A stretch of DNA of 64,000 nucleotides from Todiramphus chloris collaris (taxonomy: Eukaryota > Chordata > Aves > Coraciiformes > Alcedinidae). Under the pieces are notes generated by a model. That model made no database searches and was not told the DNA's origin. It saw only the letters and a program-made list of their open reading frames with translations. Below are positions 25,404 through 38,060 of the stretch, in pieces. Each line of letters starts with the position of its first letter. Positions within the stretch are counted from its first letter, which is position 1. The DNA lies in NCBI GenBank assembly GCA_025345505.1, contig JANVCC010000014.1, positions 62,001-126,000 of the forward strand, read 5' to 3'. Made by a program: the position numbers and the translations under genes.

Positions 25404-25510
25404 AAAAGAGAGAAGGGAAAAGGGAGAGAGGTAAATGGGAAAGGAGAAAAAGGAAAATGGAAAAGGGGAAAATGGAGAAGGGAAAAGGGAAAAGGGAAAG
25501 GGAGAAAGGG
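25404..25510 (+). repeat. polypurine GGGAAA tract with G-quadruplex motif
   Basis: The 107-nt tract has only four T and no C by my count, and is pure purine from 25474 to 25510. Inside are five GGG blocks (25480, 25487, 25494, 25500 and 25508) separated by 3-5 purines, which satisfies the usual G3-N1-7 four-block rule. Polypurine mirror-like tracts of this kind can also form triplex DNA. The Lys/Gly-rich 82-codon frame across it is an artefact. Confidence 0.9.
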
Positions 25511-26542
25511 TAGACATTATGGAACAGAAGACAAACAGAAGATAGAATGTTTGTTTCTCCACCTATTTTCAGAATCAATCCCATACAGACAAATTGGTGT
25601 CCAGCAAAGTCTATGTCTACATTTGTAAGGATTAACCAAGGTAAGAACTGATGGTTTGTTTCCAAAAGCAGAGAGGTAAATATGGTGGCTTGCAACCAAT
25701 GAGAACACAGAAAGAGTTAAAGAGAGTGGTAGTGGCTGTTACAGTGTAAGTGAAAAAGAGTTTAAGAAGCTTGGGGGTTGAAAGGACTGGAAAGAGAACA
25801 CTGTCTCTAGAGGAAGGGGAGACTTTCCCCAGAACCAGAGACTTTGCTCAGGTAGGGATAGGACGGACAAGTTGCTGGAAGAAATTTGGAGAAAGTGACT
25901 ACATCTAGGCAAGGGAATGTGGAATAAATAAGGTGTCTCTGGGTGGAATGGTAAAGAGGATAGGAATCACATCTGGGGTCAGAGAATGTGATGTGGGACA
26001 GAAGCAGCCCATATTAATATGCACACAGAGACACACATACCCGTAAGTGGAACCATCATTATAGGCATAGAGGTGCACACAAGGCCACTCTTCCTCTCAT
26101 CTCCCTTGGTAGCAAGGATACTTTTGTGTCCTCAGAATGAAAAGAAACCCAAACTCTTACACACAGTGTCCCAGGTATTGTTACCTTTTAGCCCATACAT
26201 CCTAATAGGGTGCTCCCTACAAACATGCTTCATAAAAAGGAAGTAGTGGGAGATTTGAAGACCAGAGAGGATTATACATAAGACATAAAGGAAACAAACA
26301 ACAAAAAGAAAATTGAAGGAAGTTGGATTTGCTTTTTTTATTAAAAAAAACAGTCTAAGAAATTTGAATGGTAAAGGAAAGTTGGACAAGAGAGAGGGGA
26401 GAAGAAGAAGCAGAAATCTACAAGAGTCCAAAGGAAGGACTTGTGTTTGGGAAAATATTTATACCTCAGTAATCAGAAGGAGAGAGTGGAGATACAGGCT
26501 ACAGGACACTTTTTCTTCTCACTTTTCTTACCCTACTAGTCA

Positions 26543-26594
26543 GCCTATAGCTCTTATAGGAACTTATAGAGCCTATAGCTCTCCTATAGCTCCT
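26543..26594 (+). repeat. cluster of CCTATAGCTC copies
   Basis: Three copies of CCTATAGCTC lie at about 26544, 26572 and 26584, and TTATAGG/CTTATAG fragments lie between them. The core CTATAG is itself palindromic, so the cluster contains several small inverted repeats. Confidence 0.75.
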
Positions 26595-28211
26595 TTTTAT
26601 AGGACCAAAGTAAGTCCTCATACTCTTCACTCCTTAAACTCTAACACTTAAACCACTGATGACACTGGTGATCTTGAGAATGTCTTCCCGTGTAGCATAC
26701 GTGCCTCTTCTCTGCAATTTAAAGTCAGAGAAAATAGAGGCAGAAGAAAGAACAGGTGGAAATATAGAGAAAACAATGTTGTCAGGCACAGGATTTAGCA
26801 GAGGAATCATTTTAGCAATCACTCTGAAAAAAAATTTAGTTAATTGGCTACTTCACAGAGTAAAGAGAACTAATTCCTATTTTTAAATAAATAAATAAGT
26901 TTAATTTCTACCCCTGTACTTTTACTTGAGTAAGAAAATCATGGTGTGATGCAACTTTTCAGTTCCTTATACATGAAGAAGAATGCAAACAAACAGCAGA
27001 AACAGTGTAGGGAAAGAATGAATGTGAAGGTATTTGTGTAAGATATGTAAGCTTAAAGTTCAGCTATTTGCCATGTAATTCTCTTAGACCAGAATCTCCT
27101 GTCAGGCACTCTGAGCTGCATTTCCACATGCATCCAGTGAGACCCAAGATAATCCTTTAGATAGGGGGTCCAAAACTCAAAGGCAACTTAGGTGGGTGAG
27201 TGAGCAGGTATTTTTCCAGATGTATTTTGACTTAATACATGTTGGGCCATAGCCTAATTTACCTGGGGAGAAAAATGAGGAAGATATTTTGCTCAGTTGG
27301 GCTTCTGAGATCTCTTAGTTGAAAGCTGAAACCTCCTTCAGATCAGCAAGCAAATACACAGCTCCTTTAAAAATGCAGTAATGCGAATTTAGCCCCACTA
27401 TGCAACACCTAACAAAATTATTTTCTTTCTGAAGAAATCTTAAGCAAAATACATAGCAGAAGAAAAAATTTAATATAGATCATTCAGAAGAGATCATTTT
27501 TTAGGATGTGGATTATTTTATTAGACCTTGCCTTGCTGCTGTTGGTTTTATCCCTGCCTTCTGCCTTGATATTAATAGAAGTTTAAAAATTAAAAGCAGA
27601 ACTCAGATGTAAGAAGTTGGGAAACAAAACTAAAATGACTTTGCTTAAATGCTATTGCCCTAAGCAAAGAGCAGAGAAACAGAAACATTCCCCTACTCAT
27701 CCTGTCTGTATCTCAAGGCAGGTTCAGGCTAGAAGTAGCACCATCTTTGTGCAGACAGATTAACTGGCAGAGACACAAAACAGATGTGTCTCCTTGGCTG
27801 GTTTTGCTTGCACTGGGATACCGGAAAGTGATGCTGGCCACTGTGTTGCTATGAGGACCCAAGGTTGTGACTCCTGCTGGGAGTACTGCCCCTAGAGAAC
27901 CCCTCTTCTCTGGTGCTGCTTCTCCCTTTACTGTGGCCAGAGTCCACCAGCCTGGCTCCCCAGAGCATTCCATGTAGTTTCCACCCATCTTGGCTCTTAG
28001 CCACAAGCATCCTCAACTAACATCTGTGGTGACACAGTTCTCACAGTGCAGAATTCCTCCTCATCTTTGGTATTTCCCTTTGCTGGGGAGCAGGAGAAGG
28101 GTTATAGACACAGTGAGCCCAAGAGAAACCTCTTTGCTACACAGAAATACTTGCTAGACAGAGGCAAAGCTGTAACAGCTTGACAATGCCTTTTTCCTCT
28201 TCTCTACAAAA

Positions 28212-28231
28212 TTTTTTTTTTTTTTTTTTTT
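28212..28231 (+). repeat. poly(T) run, 20 nt
   Basis: Uninterrupted T run. It explains the Lys-rich ends of two minus-strand open frames that cross it. Confidence 0.9.
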
Positions 28232-28633
28232 GATGTACAGATCCTAGGTACTGTACATGTTGTATCTGACACATACAGTTTTGAAACATGGGATTTGCCC
28301 CTTTGGCAACAGTGTAAGTGTTGGTAAGTGGGTTTATAGGCTTGGCACAGAGTATGAATAAAATACTGTGGCCTGAATCTACCCCAGCCACTCACAGAAC
28401 CATGACTGATGTTCATGGCATGATATCGATGCTACAAATAATTATAAAAGCACCTTTAATATGTGACATTATTGGTTGTCTTAAACTTTAATTTCTATAT
28501 AGTCTTTCCATCTGTGATGCTATGTAAGACAAATACTAAAAATGTGATGGCAAGTAGGGAATTCGCTATAGACAGGAATACTATGAAGAGATGAAATAAA
28601 GGTCTTATCTTTTAGACAGTCATCTTAGGCTTT

Positions 28634-28712
28634 TTCCACAATTACTGAGAAATTGAGGATTAAATGTGGTTAAATAAGGATTACATAAAAGCACAGGCAG
28701 AACTGAGATGAA
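28634..28712 (-). mobile_element. possible MIR-type SINE fossil
   Basis: The plus strand reads as a worn reverse complement of a MIR tail and core: ACTGAGAAATTGAGGA, then TTAAAT, and CACAGGCAGAACTGAGATG at the end, where the family has a CACACAGC...GGCAGAGCTGGGA order. The match is short and divergent. Confidence 0.35.
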
Positions 28713-28823
28713 ATTGATAATGCTTTTAAATATACTGAGCATCTTTTCTCTCTTTCTCAGCTCATTATATAAGGCAATGATGTTGTCTTTTTTTACACAG
28801 TTCTAGTATAATATATAATTATA

Positions 28824-28972
28824 CAATCTCCTTCTCTGGAGACTTTCAAGACCTGTCTGGATGCATTTCTGAGTGATCTGCCCTAGTTTTGGTCCTGCTC
28901 TGGCAGGGGGGCTGGACTCAACGATCTTCGGAGGTCCCTTCCAACCCCTAACATTTTGTGATTCTGTGATTC
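28824..28972 (+). mobile_element. CR1 LINE 3'-end fragment
   Basis: It begins at CAATCTCCTTCTCTGGAGAC and runs through GGGGGGCTGGACTCAACGAT, TCCCTTCCAACCCCTAACAT and two terminal octamer repeats (TTTTGTG, ATTCTGTG) ending in ATTCT. About 150 bp long, so very strongly 5'-truncated; it holds no coding motifs. Confidence 0.92.
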
Positions 28973-30204
28973 TAGCTGCTGTGATTTTTCTTTGGTCTAA
29001 TTTCTAACTATCAAATCACACAGCAGCTGCAGAAGCATGTTTTCTTCACCAAATGTCCATGAAGTTTGGCCAGTTTCTTTACAATAGAGAATTTACATCT
29101 GTAATTCATATTTTTTATATTTCTAGATTGAGAACTGTAATTTATTCTATTGAACTACATTTGAATGGTTGGATAAAATGTATTTTATCTTCAACTGATA
29201 CCTAAAAGTAGTGCAGAATTTAACATCTTGCCTTGTCATATTTTATCATGAGCATTTTGTGCTATTATTTCTGACGTGGCCTTTGGCTTTGCATCTGGCT
29301 TTCTGAAAAAACAGGGGATATTTTGGGATTTGTTTTGTCTTCCACAATCCTGAACTTCCTAAGAATGAGACTTACCTGAAACGATTACAATCACAAAGCT
29401 ATTTCAGTTAGACACCCAAATATTTTGTAGGGTTTTTCGACTTTTGCAGAGGTTTTCTTTTAACAGCCATCTCATCTGCATAATTGACTAAAGACTTAGC
29501 TGAGAAACTCCAATGACTACTGCAAGACCAGCTAGGGTTCCGTTAGCGGGGATGGATTATGATATAGATCTTGAATGCTTGTGGTTATTGGTGGTTTCCG
29601 TGGAATGAGGTTTGTATTTCACAGCTGTTTATTTAAGGAGTGCCAAAGAATCTGGAGCAGAGTTAAGATGTTTCTTTGAGTAAATGGAACTTAAATAGGT
29701 TTATACAAAAGACAGAAAGATATGTTCAGAGAGAGAAGTATGGTTAGGTTATAAGCTCTAGCACTCAAAAGCCAGAGAATGGTCGAGTAACATATCCTGT
29801 GCAAATCTTGGACTACATTGTAGTTTCTACTTCCCTGGATAGTACAGGGAAGGGCTTTTTTTTTTTTCTCCCTGCAGTAAACGTCTTTTTCAGTGCACAG
29901 ACTGAACTGTTTTACTTCTGGTGCTTCTGTTCCTTCCAAGTAGATGAGCCAGGATCCGCTTACCTGCCAAAATCAGGTGCAGCCAACATGTGATATCTGA
30001 TGCTGCTGATCTGTTCTCTTTCCACATCTTGTTTATTATTCATTGCCCAAAATGTGGCCCACACCCTGTATAATGCACCTGACTCAAGGCCTTCCCTAGA
30101 TACAAAATTATTATTTTCCTCCTGGGCTTTTCTGTAGCCTGCTGTAGTCGCCAAGTGATGCACAAACACCAATTAAGTTATTTTCACAACATACCAGTGA
30201 GAGA
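28973..30204. other. unannotated AT-rich sequence
   Basis: No gene or repeat family was recognised. Confidence 0.55.
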
Positions 30205-30280
30205 GCAAGGTATTATTATACCCAATTTAGATGTGGAGAACTAAAGTATGAGAAACTGTGGTTCCACGTGTAAGTGTATC
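30205..30280 (-). mobile_element. MIR-type SINE tail fossil
   Basis: The plus strand GGTATTATTATACCCAATTT followed by AGATGTGGAGAACTAAAG and AGAAACTG is the reverse complement of the well-known MIR tail (CTCAGTTT...CATCTGTAAAATGGGGATAATAATA). It is short and diverged; orientation is minus. Confidence 0.6.
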
Positions 30281-31272
30281 AGCATCTCTAACTACACAAG
30301 CTTGGGCCATTTTTAGAACAGGACTGACCTATTAACTAATGAAGGTAGGGTTACTGTGGAAAAATAGTATGCGATCATGTAATTAAAGACTAAGTCATAT
30401 CATAAGCGCCCGATAGGGTCAAAAGAATGTTACTTAATCAGCTGTAATTCTGACATTTCCTAATCTTTCAAGTTTCATTTCTGGTTCTTAATTATGTTCA
30501 TATAGCTGAAATTTGAAAATTGTAGCATTAACACCCCCTCCCCCCCCCAAAATATTAAGAAAAAAATTATTAAATTATTAGATTTCATTATCCTGGTTTT
30601 CATGTGAGTCCTCAGCAAGATGTGAGCCTGAAGCCTCATGATCTAGTCCTACCATACCTAGGCTGCCATAGGTGGCTTAGCCACACCTTCTGTGGAGGTC
30701 TAGACTCACCTGCTGCTAGCTAAAAGGCAATCTGAGAGGAAAACAACTGTAGATTATCAGTGAAGAATCAAGGAGCACCCACAGTAGATAGGCGCTGTGA
30801 AACCACAACCTAAAGTAGTAGCAGTATTTTAATTTTTTTCTGTGGATGAGCATTAGTCCCAGAGATACTGTTTTATTAGCAGTTTTTGTGGGACTTTTTA
30901 TCACATCAGAGATTAAGATATGGTCAGTTTTATTCCTAGCTTTAAAGAGAAAGCTATTGATTTTCTCAGTCTCCCAAATACAACCCTTGATGTTGCACTT
31001 GCACCTTGGACTCTGTTGATCGTATATATTTTGAGCTGCTTCCAATATGTTTTTCAATAAAATACTGAAGAGTGTTCTCTCTATTTCTAATTCATTAAAT
31101 TGAAAACCAGAATTCTCAGGTAATGCATACAGGAAGGGGAATTCAGGTGGTTAGATTTGGATTTAATCTTCTGGCAATTTCACTGAGAAACAATTCATAA
31201 AACCTTTTAATTTGAAGACAGCCAGGTTCTTCTCCTGGAATGGCTCACCAGGTTTTCAGAGGATTAAATGTT

Positions 31273-31299
31273 CTATTTCAAAAGTCCTATTTCAAAAGT
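31273..31299 (+). repeat. 13-bp direct repeat, adjacent copies
   Basis: CTATTTCAAAAGT occurs twice with one base between (31273-31285 and 31287-31299), perfectly matched. Confidence 0.9.
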
Positions 31300-32142
31300 T
31301 GCAGGATGTCCTGGAGCAATGCTTTCTCTTGGAGAGAGAGTGTATAAAGTGGGAAATACTGAAACCCAAAATGAAGGCTTGGGGCTCCTATATGTGTGGG
31401 ATCAACACACAGAAATCGAGTTATTTTAAAACATTTCTCCTCCTACTTTGTTTATGTTTATAACTAAGTTTTGTGAGAACAGTACTATATTGCCTGCAGA
31501 CTTCTAAAAGAAAAACTCCAATCTTTCACATTGTCAATCACCGTGTACAGAGTAGTGTACTCCAGAATCTGTCCTAAAAATAGGAGAATTGCAAGATCTC
31601 ACTGCATAAGAAATAAAGGCATCAGAGACAGGAGACTGAAGAAATACAGTGAAAAACACACTAGAAATGAAATATAAATGTAGATAAGTGCCACAGTGTC
31701 CTATTTGGCTCATGATTCCCTTAATCTCAGTTTGCTCTCACTAAAATGACCATTTTCCTTGACGTTTTCCCCTCCCCCAGTATTTACTCTCTATATTTTT
31801 GTCCATCTATTTCCATGTGCTCAATTACGTTAGCTGGACAGTCACTCAGTTGCCTGCTTTTCTTTAGCTCACTGGATTACAGTTGCAATCTCACTTCATG
31901 AACATCTTATTCAGTTCAAGCTTCACCAAACAAGTTCCCATTTTTCCTTTTCTCATTGATACCTCTTTCTTTCTACTTCCATCCAGCTTTCAAATTTTTT
32001 ACCCAGGCTTGTTCATTTTCTTGAGTAACAAGACCCAGTCTACAACTCAATGCCTACTTCTTTCCTAATGTATCTATTCCTAGGAACTTCTTTCATATCC
32101 TTTCCTCATATTGTTATCATCAGCTCCATTGCAACCTACCTC

Positions 32143-32218
32143 CTCACCCACACCTTTCCTCACCAACACCTTTCCTCACCCACACCTTTCGTTACCCATA
32201 CCTTTCCTCATTCCACTT
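32143..32218 (+). repeat. 16-bp minisatellite, about 4.5 copies
   Basis: Units of CTCACCCACACCTTTC lie at 32143, 32159, 32175 and 32191, with a partial fifth at 32207. Units 1 and 3 are identical, unit 2 has one change and unit 4 has three or four. The array is C/T/A-rich and shifts frame, since 16 is not a multiple of three. Confidence 0.92.
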
Positions 32219-35200
32219 CAACACACTCAACCACATACTAAAGAGGATCTGGTTCCCATCCCATCTTCATTCAGATTACAGTTTCTTCCTACACAGATCC
32301 TTCACCTACTTCAGAACTCAGGGGAAAGAGCTAAAACCACTTCCCTCATGCCATGTATCCAGGTCAGGATAGCTACAGAAGAAAACCTGTAGTGGCAGGG
32401 AGGTAGGTCCGAGACCACATGTTCACAGGAAAACAGAAGATGTCTCCACTCCACAAACCACTTTTATTTCTTAGGTTTTGAACGTAGCAAAATGTCTGCA
32501 AATTCTAACCTGGGTTTCAAAAGACATGTCCATGGCAACACTCTATACCCAATTCTCCTACTGAGTTCGTTCTTCAAGAGCAAGTAAGAAAGGCCAACAG
32601 CACTTATTACTATGTAGATATGTACAGCTATAATAGCAATCCATTATACATAAGGCTTTTCAAGCACTATTTTTATTTATAGACAAACTGGGGGACATAA
32701 TTTGTTCTTTAGCTATTGTCTCAATAATGGCCAAACGTCCGTAGCTTCCATTTATAAAACAAACCCATTTCAAGGTCAACACACCTAAATGATTCATATT
32801 TGTCAAATTTAGAAGAAAATGAAAACACAGAAAAATGAAGAGTGAGGCAAGCCCAACAACTGCTAAGCTTGCCTTTAATAAAAGTTTATGAATCTTAATG
32901 AATCTTCCTGTAGAAACAGAGACTGTTTGCTTAACTGAGTAATTTACAGGATTAACCTATTAAAGAGAAAATATGTTCATTTAGAAAACAGAATGTTTGA
33001 GTAAGTAAGTCCTTTATATGTGTTGAATTATGGATGGCTTTGCTCCACGTTGGGATAAATTACACATTTCTCAAGAAATCGGCACCTGTTGTACATTTGG
33101 CAATGCACACACATTACTCACTGCTTCCTTTTCCTGGGAGTCAGCATTGTATTCCCTGAGGAGAAGTATACTGGGAATACTTTTTGATGAACTTCTACAG
33201 ACAAAGAAATATCTGCTCTTGAGTAAGCAAAATGAAGTGCTCGTCAGCAATTTGTTGGTGAAAAATGAGTTCAAAAAGTTAGTGTTGCATGATCTGCAGT
33301 ATTATTATAGCACATATTCTACTAGTAGTGCTTAACACAATCAGAATTAACTGCCATATCTTTTTTTTTCTTTATTACCAGACAATATCAGTATTAAAAA
33401 CCAATGATACATGGCTAGTCTAAAATTAATTGCAACAAATATCTTACTGCATATAAAAACTACATATTTGTTCAATGTAGTGAAATGTATTTCATTTTTA
33501 GATTCATAGTTATCTTTTATTAAAAAAAAAGTAAATCATAAAACCAGAAATAATAAATATATAAGAAAAAATGCTTCTGACTCTTTACTAATTTATTGCT
33601 CAAGGAAGGCATTTTATTCCTTGTCACTGCTCTAATTGCTAAATTAGAAGCTTTGGTTTATTTTTTTGTTTGAAACCTGTAATAAACTCAATCCTTTTGT
33701 CAGCCAGGCACAAAGATGAATCATGAGACCTTAACAATATCTAGATAAAATATATATATACATAACTTGGACACAGTCACATGTTGTGACTCAGTGCTTT
33801 GTGCCACACTAGTAATACATCCTGTTGATCCATTGGCTACATTGTGCAAGCGTGACCTTGAAAAGGGAAATGAATGGCCTCAAAACATATGGGGGTACAG
33901 GAAAAATTAGGAATGTTTATTACTATTATTTATGTTTGGGATTTTTTTTTCCACGCAGTAAAGGATGTTTTCTCAAGGGCTCTTTCACCTCTGTGTTTTC
34001 ATTTATTCAGATGTCTCAGAAAATCCAGGAAAATCTGCCAGCAGCTGGAGCTGTAGGTTTGTACAGTAGCTTACGCATTTAAAGCCTTGAAAATACCTGT
34101 TGTCACTCTTTTTATTCTAAAATAGCTTTCTCAGAACTACATTCTTACATGTTTAAAAAAGCAATTGAGTAAAACAGAAGTAACACATCTTAAAAAGCTT
34201 ACTTTAGAAAGGTTAGCTCAGAAGGATTTTCTCCTAGAATTTGCTTTGTTTGCAAATAGTGACTGCAAGTCTCCTCCATAGCAATATTTGTCCTATGAGC
34301 ACAGAGTCCTCAAGGGTTTATCAAGTCTGCTCCCTCTCTAGCGCTGATGCTGATGTATACACACTCTGGAGATAAAAGGGAAAGACATCTGATGCCACAC
34401 CGGAGGCAACATCTGATTGTTTCACATTCCTCTTTCCAAAGAATGACCACCTCTCTCCCATTCTGAGCAACCACCTTTTGCATAAGCACGATATGGTCTT
34501 TTCTTAATACTGTGCATACTTTTAAAACACTCAGTGATCTCAAGTCCTGCCGAAATCAGTGCAACTGAAGCACACTTTGCTTCTAAGAGTGATCAAAGCC
34601 TGGCCAAAGTGAAGCACAAACTGATGGTCAAAGTCACTATTAAGACTTAGACATGAATAGCATCTATGAAAGCTAGAAGTGCAGCCAAAACACAGTTTCA
34701 GACACACAATATGAGTATTTTCCTTCATGTACAGTCTGCCAGTTCACAGTTATTCAAGGCTGTCCTTGGTTAGACTCTAGATCAGCAAAACAACTGAGGA
34801 AAGTGCTTAAAATTACATGTGTGAATATTCACAGTCAGATCACACTGAAATGTGTGCAGTCCCTTATTACAACAATTTATTCTCTCTACCCTTTCTTAGC
34901 AAAATCCTCCCTCCTCTCCTCTGAGACCCACAGAATGAGCTTTGAAAGCCCTTGGGAGTTTTCCCAGGCTGAGAATTCTCAGGAATATTTATCTGCACTT
35001 CTAGCTTTGTCCCTCCTGTAAATATTTTTAAATATAAAATCTTACTCACCTGATTCTTAGTAAAGTGGCAAGATACAGTTTCCCACTTTTTTTTTTTTAA
35101 TTTTCTTTATTTTTTCAAACCAATTCTTTCCATGTAATTATTCAATTCTATTTTTACCAAAATCTGCTACTGATTTTTTTCTAACATAGACTGCTTAATT

Positions 35201-35346
35201 TCATCTACAGGCTTCTCAATGGCATTAGGCTACTTAATACTATTATGATTTTAATATGTCAGTGTAAATCAATAGTAAACTGGATACTTGACCCATTAAT
35301 ACATCTTAATTGTTACCCTAAGTCTTTTATTCATGATATTTACAGG

Positions 35347-35393
35347 TTTTTTTGTTGTTGTTGTTGGTTTTTTTTTTGGTTTTTTTTTTTTTT
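35347..35393 (+). repeat. T/G simple tract
   Basis: Poly-T segments separated by (GTT)n and GG. It gives the Phe/Cys/Trp-rich frame seen here, which is not a gene. Confidence 0.85.
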
Positions 35394-36651
35394 AAATGGG
35401 GAAACAAATCTTTGCTTTGTCTCTAGGAGGATTCTGCAGCTTGTCAATTAATTTAGAAGTTACAAAGTTTGACTTCAAGCCCTTGGGGTACACAGATCCC
35501 TCACTGAACAGAGCAGAGCTTTCCAAAATAAGCTTGCTAACGTCAGAACCTCTTGTTGCTAAGAGAAGAAGTGAGCGTAGCCTGGTAAAAGCACGTTGTT
35601 TCAACAAATCCTTTTGAACTGGCAGCCAACCTGTCTAAAGACAATGGAAGTAGTTTTAAGCAACACATACCAGATTGTTACATCAGCCTGTTTTACTGAG
35701 TAAGAAAAAAGTGCAAGGGTATTGAGGAAAATAGCAAGGCAAAAACCTCCCATATCATCTACTCACAGGGACTGCAGAATGTAAATGGTTTATATCAGTC
35801 AGAAAACTAATGGAGGTGAGAATGACCTACCCCAGGCAAATAATGTACAGTACATGCAAGTTCTCAAAAGAATTTCCAATTAAGCTTATTTTTATTACCA
35901 CAGTAGCCAAAGGCTTCACTACTGCATGGTACATTACTTTTAAGAACTGAGCATTAATTTAGATCAGAGGTAGGTGTTCCCATCCCAGCTAGGAGGAATG
36001 CTACGTAATACTGACACTCCTCTAGGAACAGTAAGTACTTAAGCTCATAAAGCAATCCACACCTCACAATATTTACAATTCACAATCAGCTACTGACAAA
36101 CTGGATGTATCTCTGCACCATAGTCCTTTATTTCTTTTCAGTTTCTATCCCATTGAAAATGAAATGCCCTACAGTGTTGCATTCTGACCTTGTTAAAACA
36201 CACACACACACACGCACTCCTGAGAAGCAGAGAACAGAGTCAAATACAAGAAGATCCTCATCCTTTACAGACTGTAAAACAACAGACAATGCCGGCTGCA
36301 TGAACCAGAATTAAAAACTTGCCACTTTTTAGAACATTCACAAGCTATCACACATTTAACTAGTGGTAGTGGAATATGACTTGTTAATCCCCACTGGGTC
36401 AAGGGAGAATGCAGAACTGTGGGTCCACAGAGTGAAAACCTCCAGTGACTTTAAGTGTGAGCTATCTACCTTAACAGGCAAACCACTGCATATGTATGGT
36501 TGATTCATTTACCATCTGTTTTGTAGAAATTACTTACATGTCAGTGGAAATGGCTTGATTTTTCTTCACAAAATTATTGTATCTTAAAAATACTGGAAGT
36601 TCAAAAGCACAAGAAGAACTGTTTCTGGTGGTTTGTGTGTTCTACCTTTGC

Positions 36652-36671
36652 TTTTTTTTTTTTTTTTTTTT
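36652..36671 (+). repeat. poly(T) run, 20 nt
   Basis: Uninterrupted T run. Confidence 0.9.
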
Positions 36672-37643
36672 AATTATTGCACTTTTATTCCCCTTAAATT
36701 TTCACAGCCTTTGTGGATACACACACATTTATACCAAAACTTTTCTGTTTTAAATCCCTAAAGCAAGAAGAAAATATCTGTGCTCAAAAGAGGTAAAAAA
36801 TGATCCTGATTTGGGGAAAAAATATTAAAAACCTTGTACTTTAGAGTTCTTTTGATTGGCTTAGCAGAGTTGCGAATCAAGTCACTGATTAATACCCCTA
36901 TCTTATGGAGTGCATACAATTTACACTGAATTCAGGGAAATTCTCTGTGTTTGGGGTAGCTCTGACTTGCTTATATGCATTCTTTTGCTGATTGGCAAGA
37001 GGAAGAGTCTTTAAAATAACAAATAATAAAAAAAAGAAATATTATTGCTGTAATCAGTCAGCCAACACTGGAAGGTAAAAATCAGTTTTGCACGACCCTG
37101 AACTAGTTTACCTGGGAGTCAGTAAAATGAATTTGGGATTGCATGGTGGTCTTCCCATTGATTGCAACAGGCATTTGAGTAAAACTTTCTGCTCTCTAGG
37201 TTACATTTGTCTTCCTGCTTGCTGTGTTGTTCCGGTGGTTTTAATACTGAGCACCAAACTCTGCCTTGGTTTTCTCAGAGTTATCACTGAGATAAGTAAT
37301 TATCATTCACTCTGTGAGGTCTCATGATGGAAGACTCCATGTTAGTATAATATTCTGTTAATGTTTTATTTTGTACAAGCAATTGGAAAATAATTGCCTC
37401 TTAAGTATGAGTTTACCTTAATCATGATCTTTTGAGATCATTTGCAGCACTTATTTGAATCAAACTCCAACTATATGTAGGTTTCATAGAAAATTTTCAC
37501 AGGTTTTAATTTCAAATTCTTATATACAAGACCTTGAGACTTGAGTGTGAAACATACACTTACTCAATCACAAGACAAAGATTTAATGTCTCTCTAATGA
37601 GAAACATGACCAGTTCTGTTAAATTACCTGAAGGAAGAAAGGC

Positions 37644-37775
37644 TGTGCAATGGAGTGAGCACTAATCTGAGCCTCAGGAGACTGACACTCAGCTTCTTGA
37701 TTTTCCAGGTATCTCCTCTGTGACTTTGCTTGAATCACATATACCCAGATTCTGAAAGGTATTTCATTACCTGAC
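37644..37775 (+). mobile_element. MIR/CORE-type SINE fossil
   Basis: GGAGTGAGCACTAATCTGAG near 37652 and CCTCAGGAGACTGACACTC near 37672 correspond to the MIR box 'gagcactgg...ctgag...tcaggagacctgggttc'. CTCCTCTGTGACTTTGCTTG near 37714 corresponds to its 'tgtgaccttgggcaa' core. The tail CCCAGATTCTGAAAGGTATT recalls the tail of another old amniote SINE variant. Divergence is high. Confidence 0.6.
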
Positions 37776-38060
37776 ATTAAAATCTCATTCAATCTCATTC
37801 AGCTGCCAAAATCACAGAACTAAAAATAACCCTATGAAAATAACCAGGGATTTATGGTATCTCAGAATATTCCCTACTCCATTTAAAGAGACCATCTATA
37901 TCTATTGCATTACTTACAGACATTTGCTTGGTATTGCCATCAGTTTGGCTGGCTTTTATACATAGTTCATTATGGAAATTTCTTGATTTCTCTCAAAAAG
38001 GTATTCCAGTACTTACCTATCCTTAAATGGATTATGATGTATCAGAAATGAAATCATTGC

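Larger units (their letters stand above)
25511..28633. other. unannotated sequence
   Basis: No gene was recognised. It holds a cluster of CTATAG palindromes at 26543-26594 and a 20-T run at 28212-28231. The stretches at 25700-26010 and 27700-28060 are less AT-rich but match no repeat I know. Confidence 0.45.
30281..37643. other. unannotated sequence with small repeats
   Basis: No gene was recognised in 7.4 kb. Local structures are a 14-bp-period duplication at 31273-31299, a 16-bp minisatellite at 32143-32218, a G/T simple tract at 35347-35393, a (CA)n run at about 36198-36214 and a 20-T run at 36652-36671. A segment near 31720-31760 weakly resembles a plus-strand MIR tail. Confidence 0.45.

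Noticed and set aside
25239-25695. Frames rich in Phe/Pro/Ser (minus) and Lys/Gly (plus)
   Set aside because: They arise from the polypurine tract and its complement.
31715-31765. Possible MIR tail around TTAATCTCAGTTTGCTCTCAC
   Set aside because: One phrase of about 35 bp resembles the family, with no core upstream; chance cannot be excluded.
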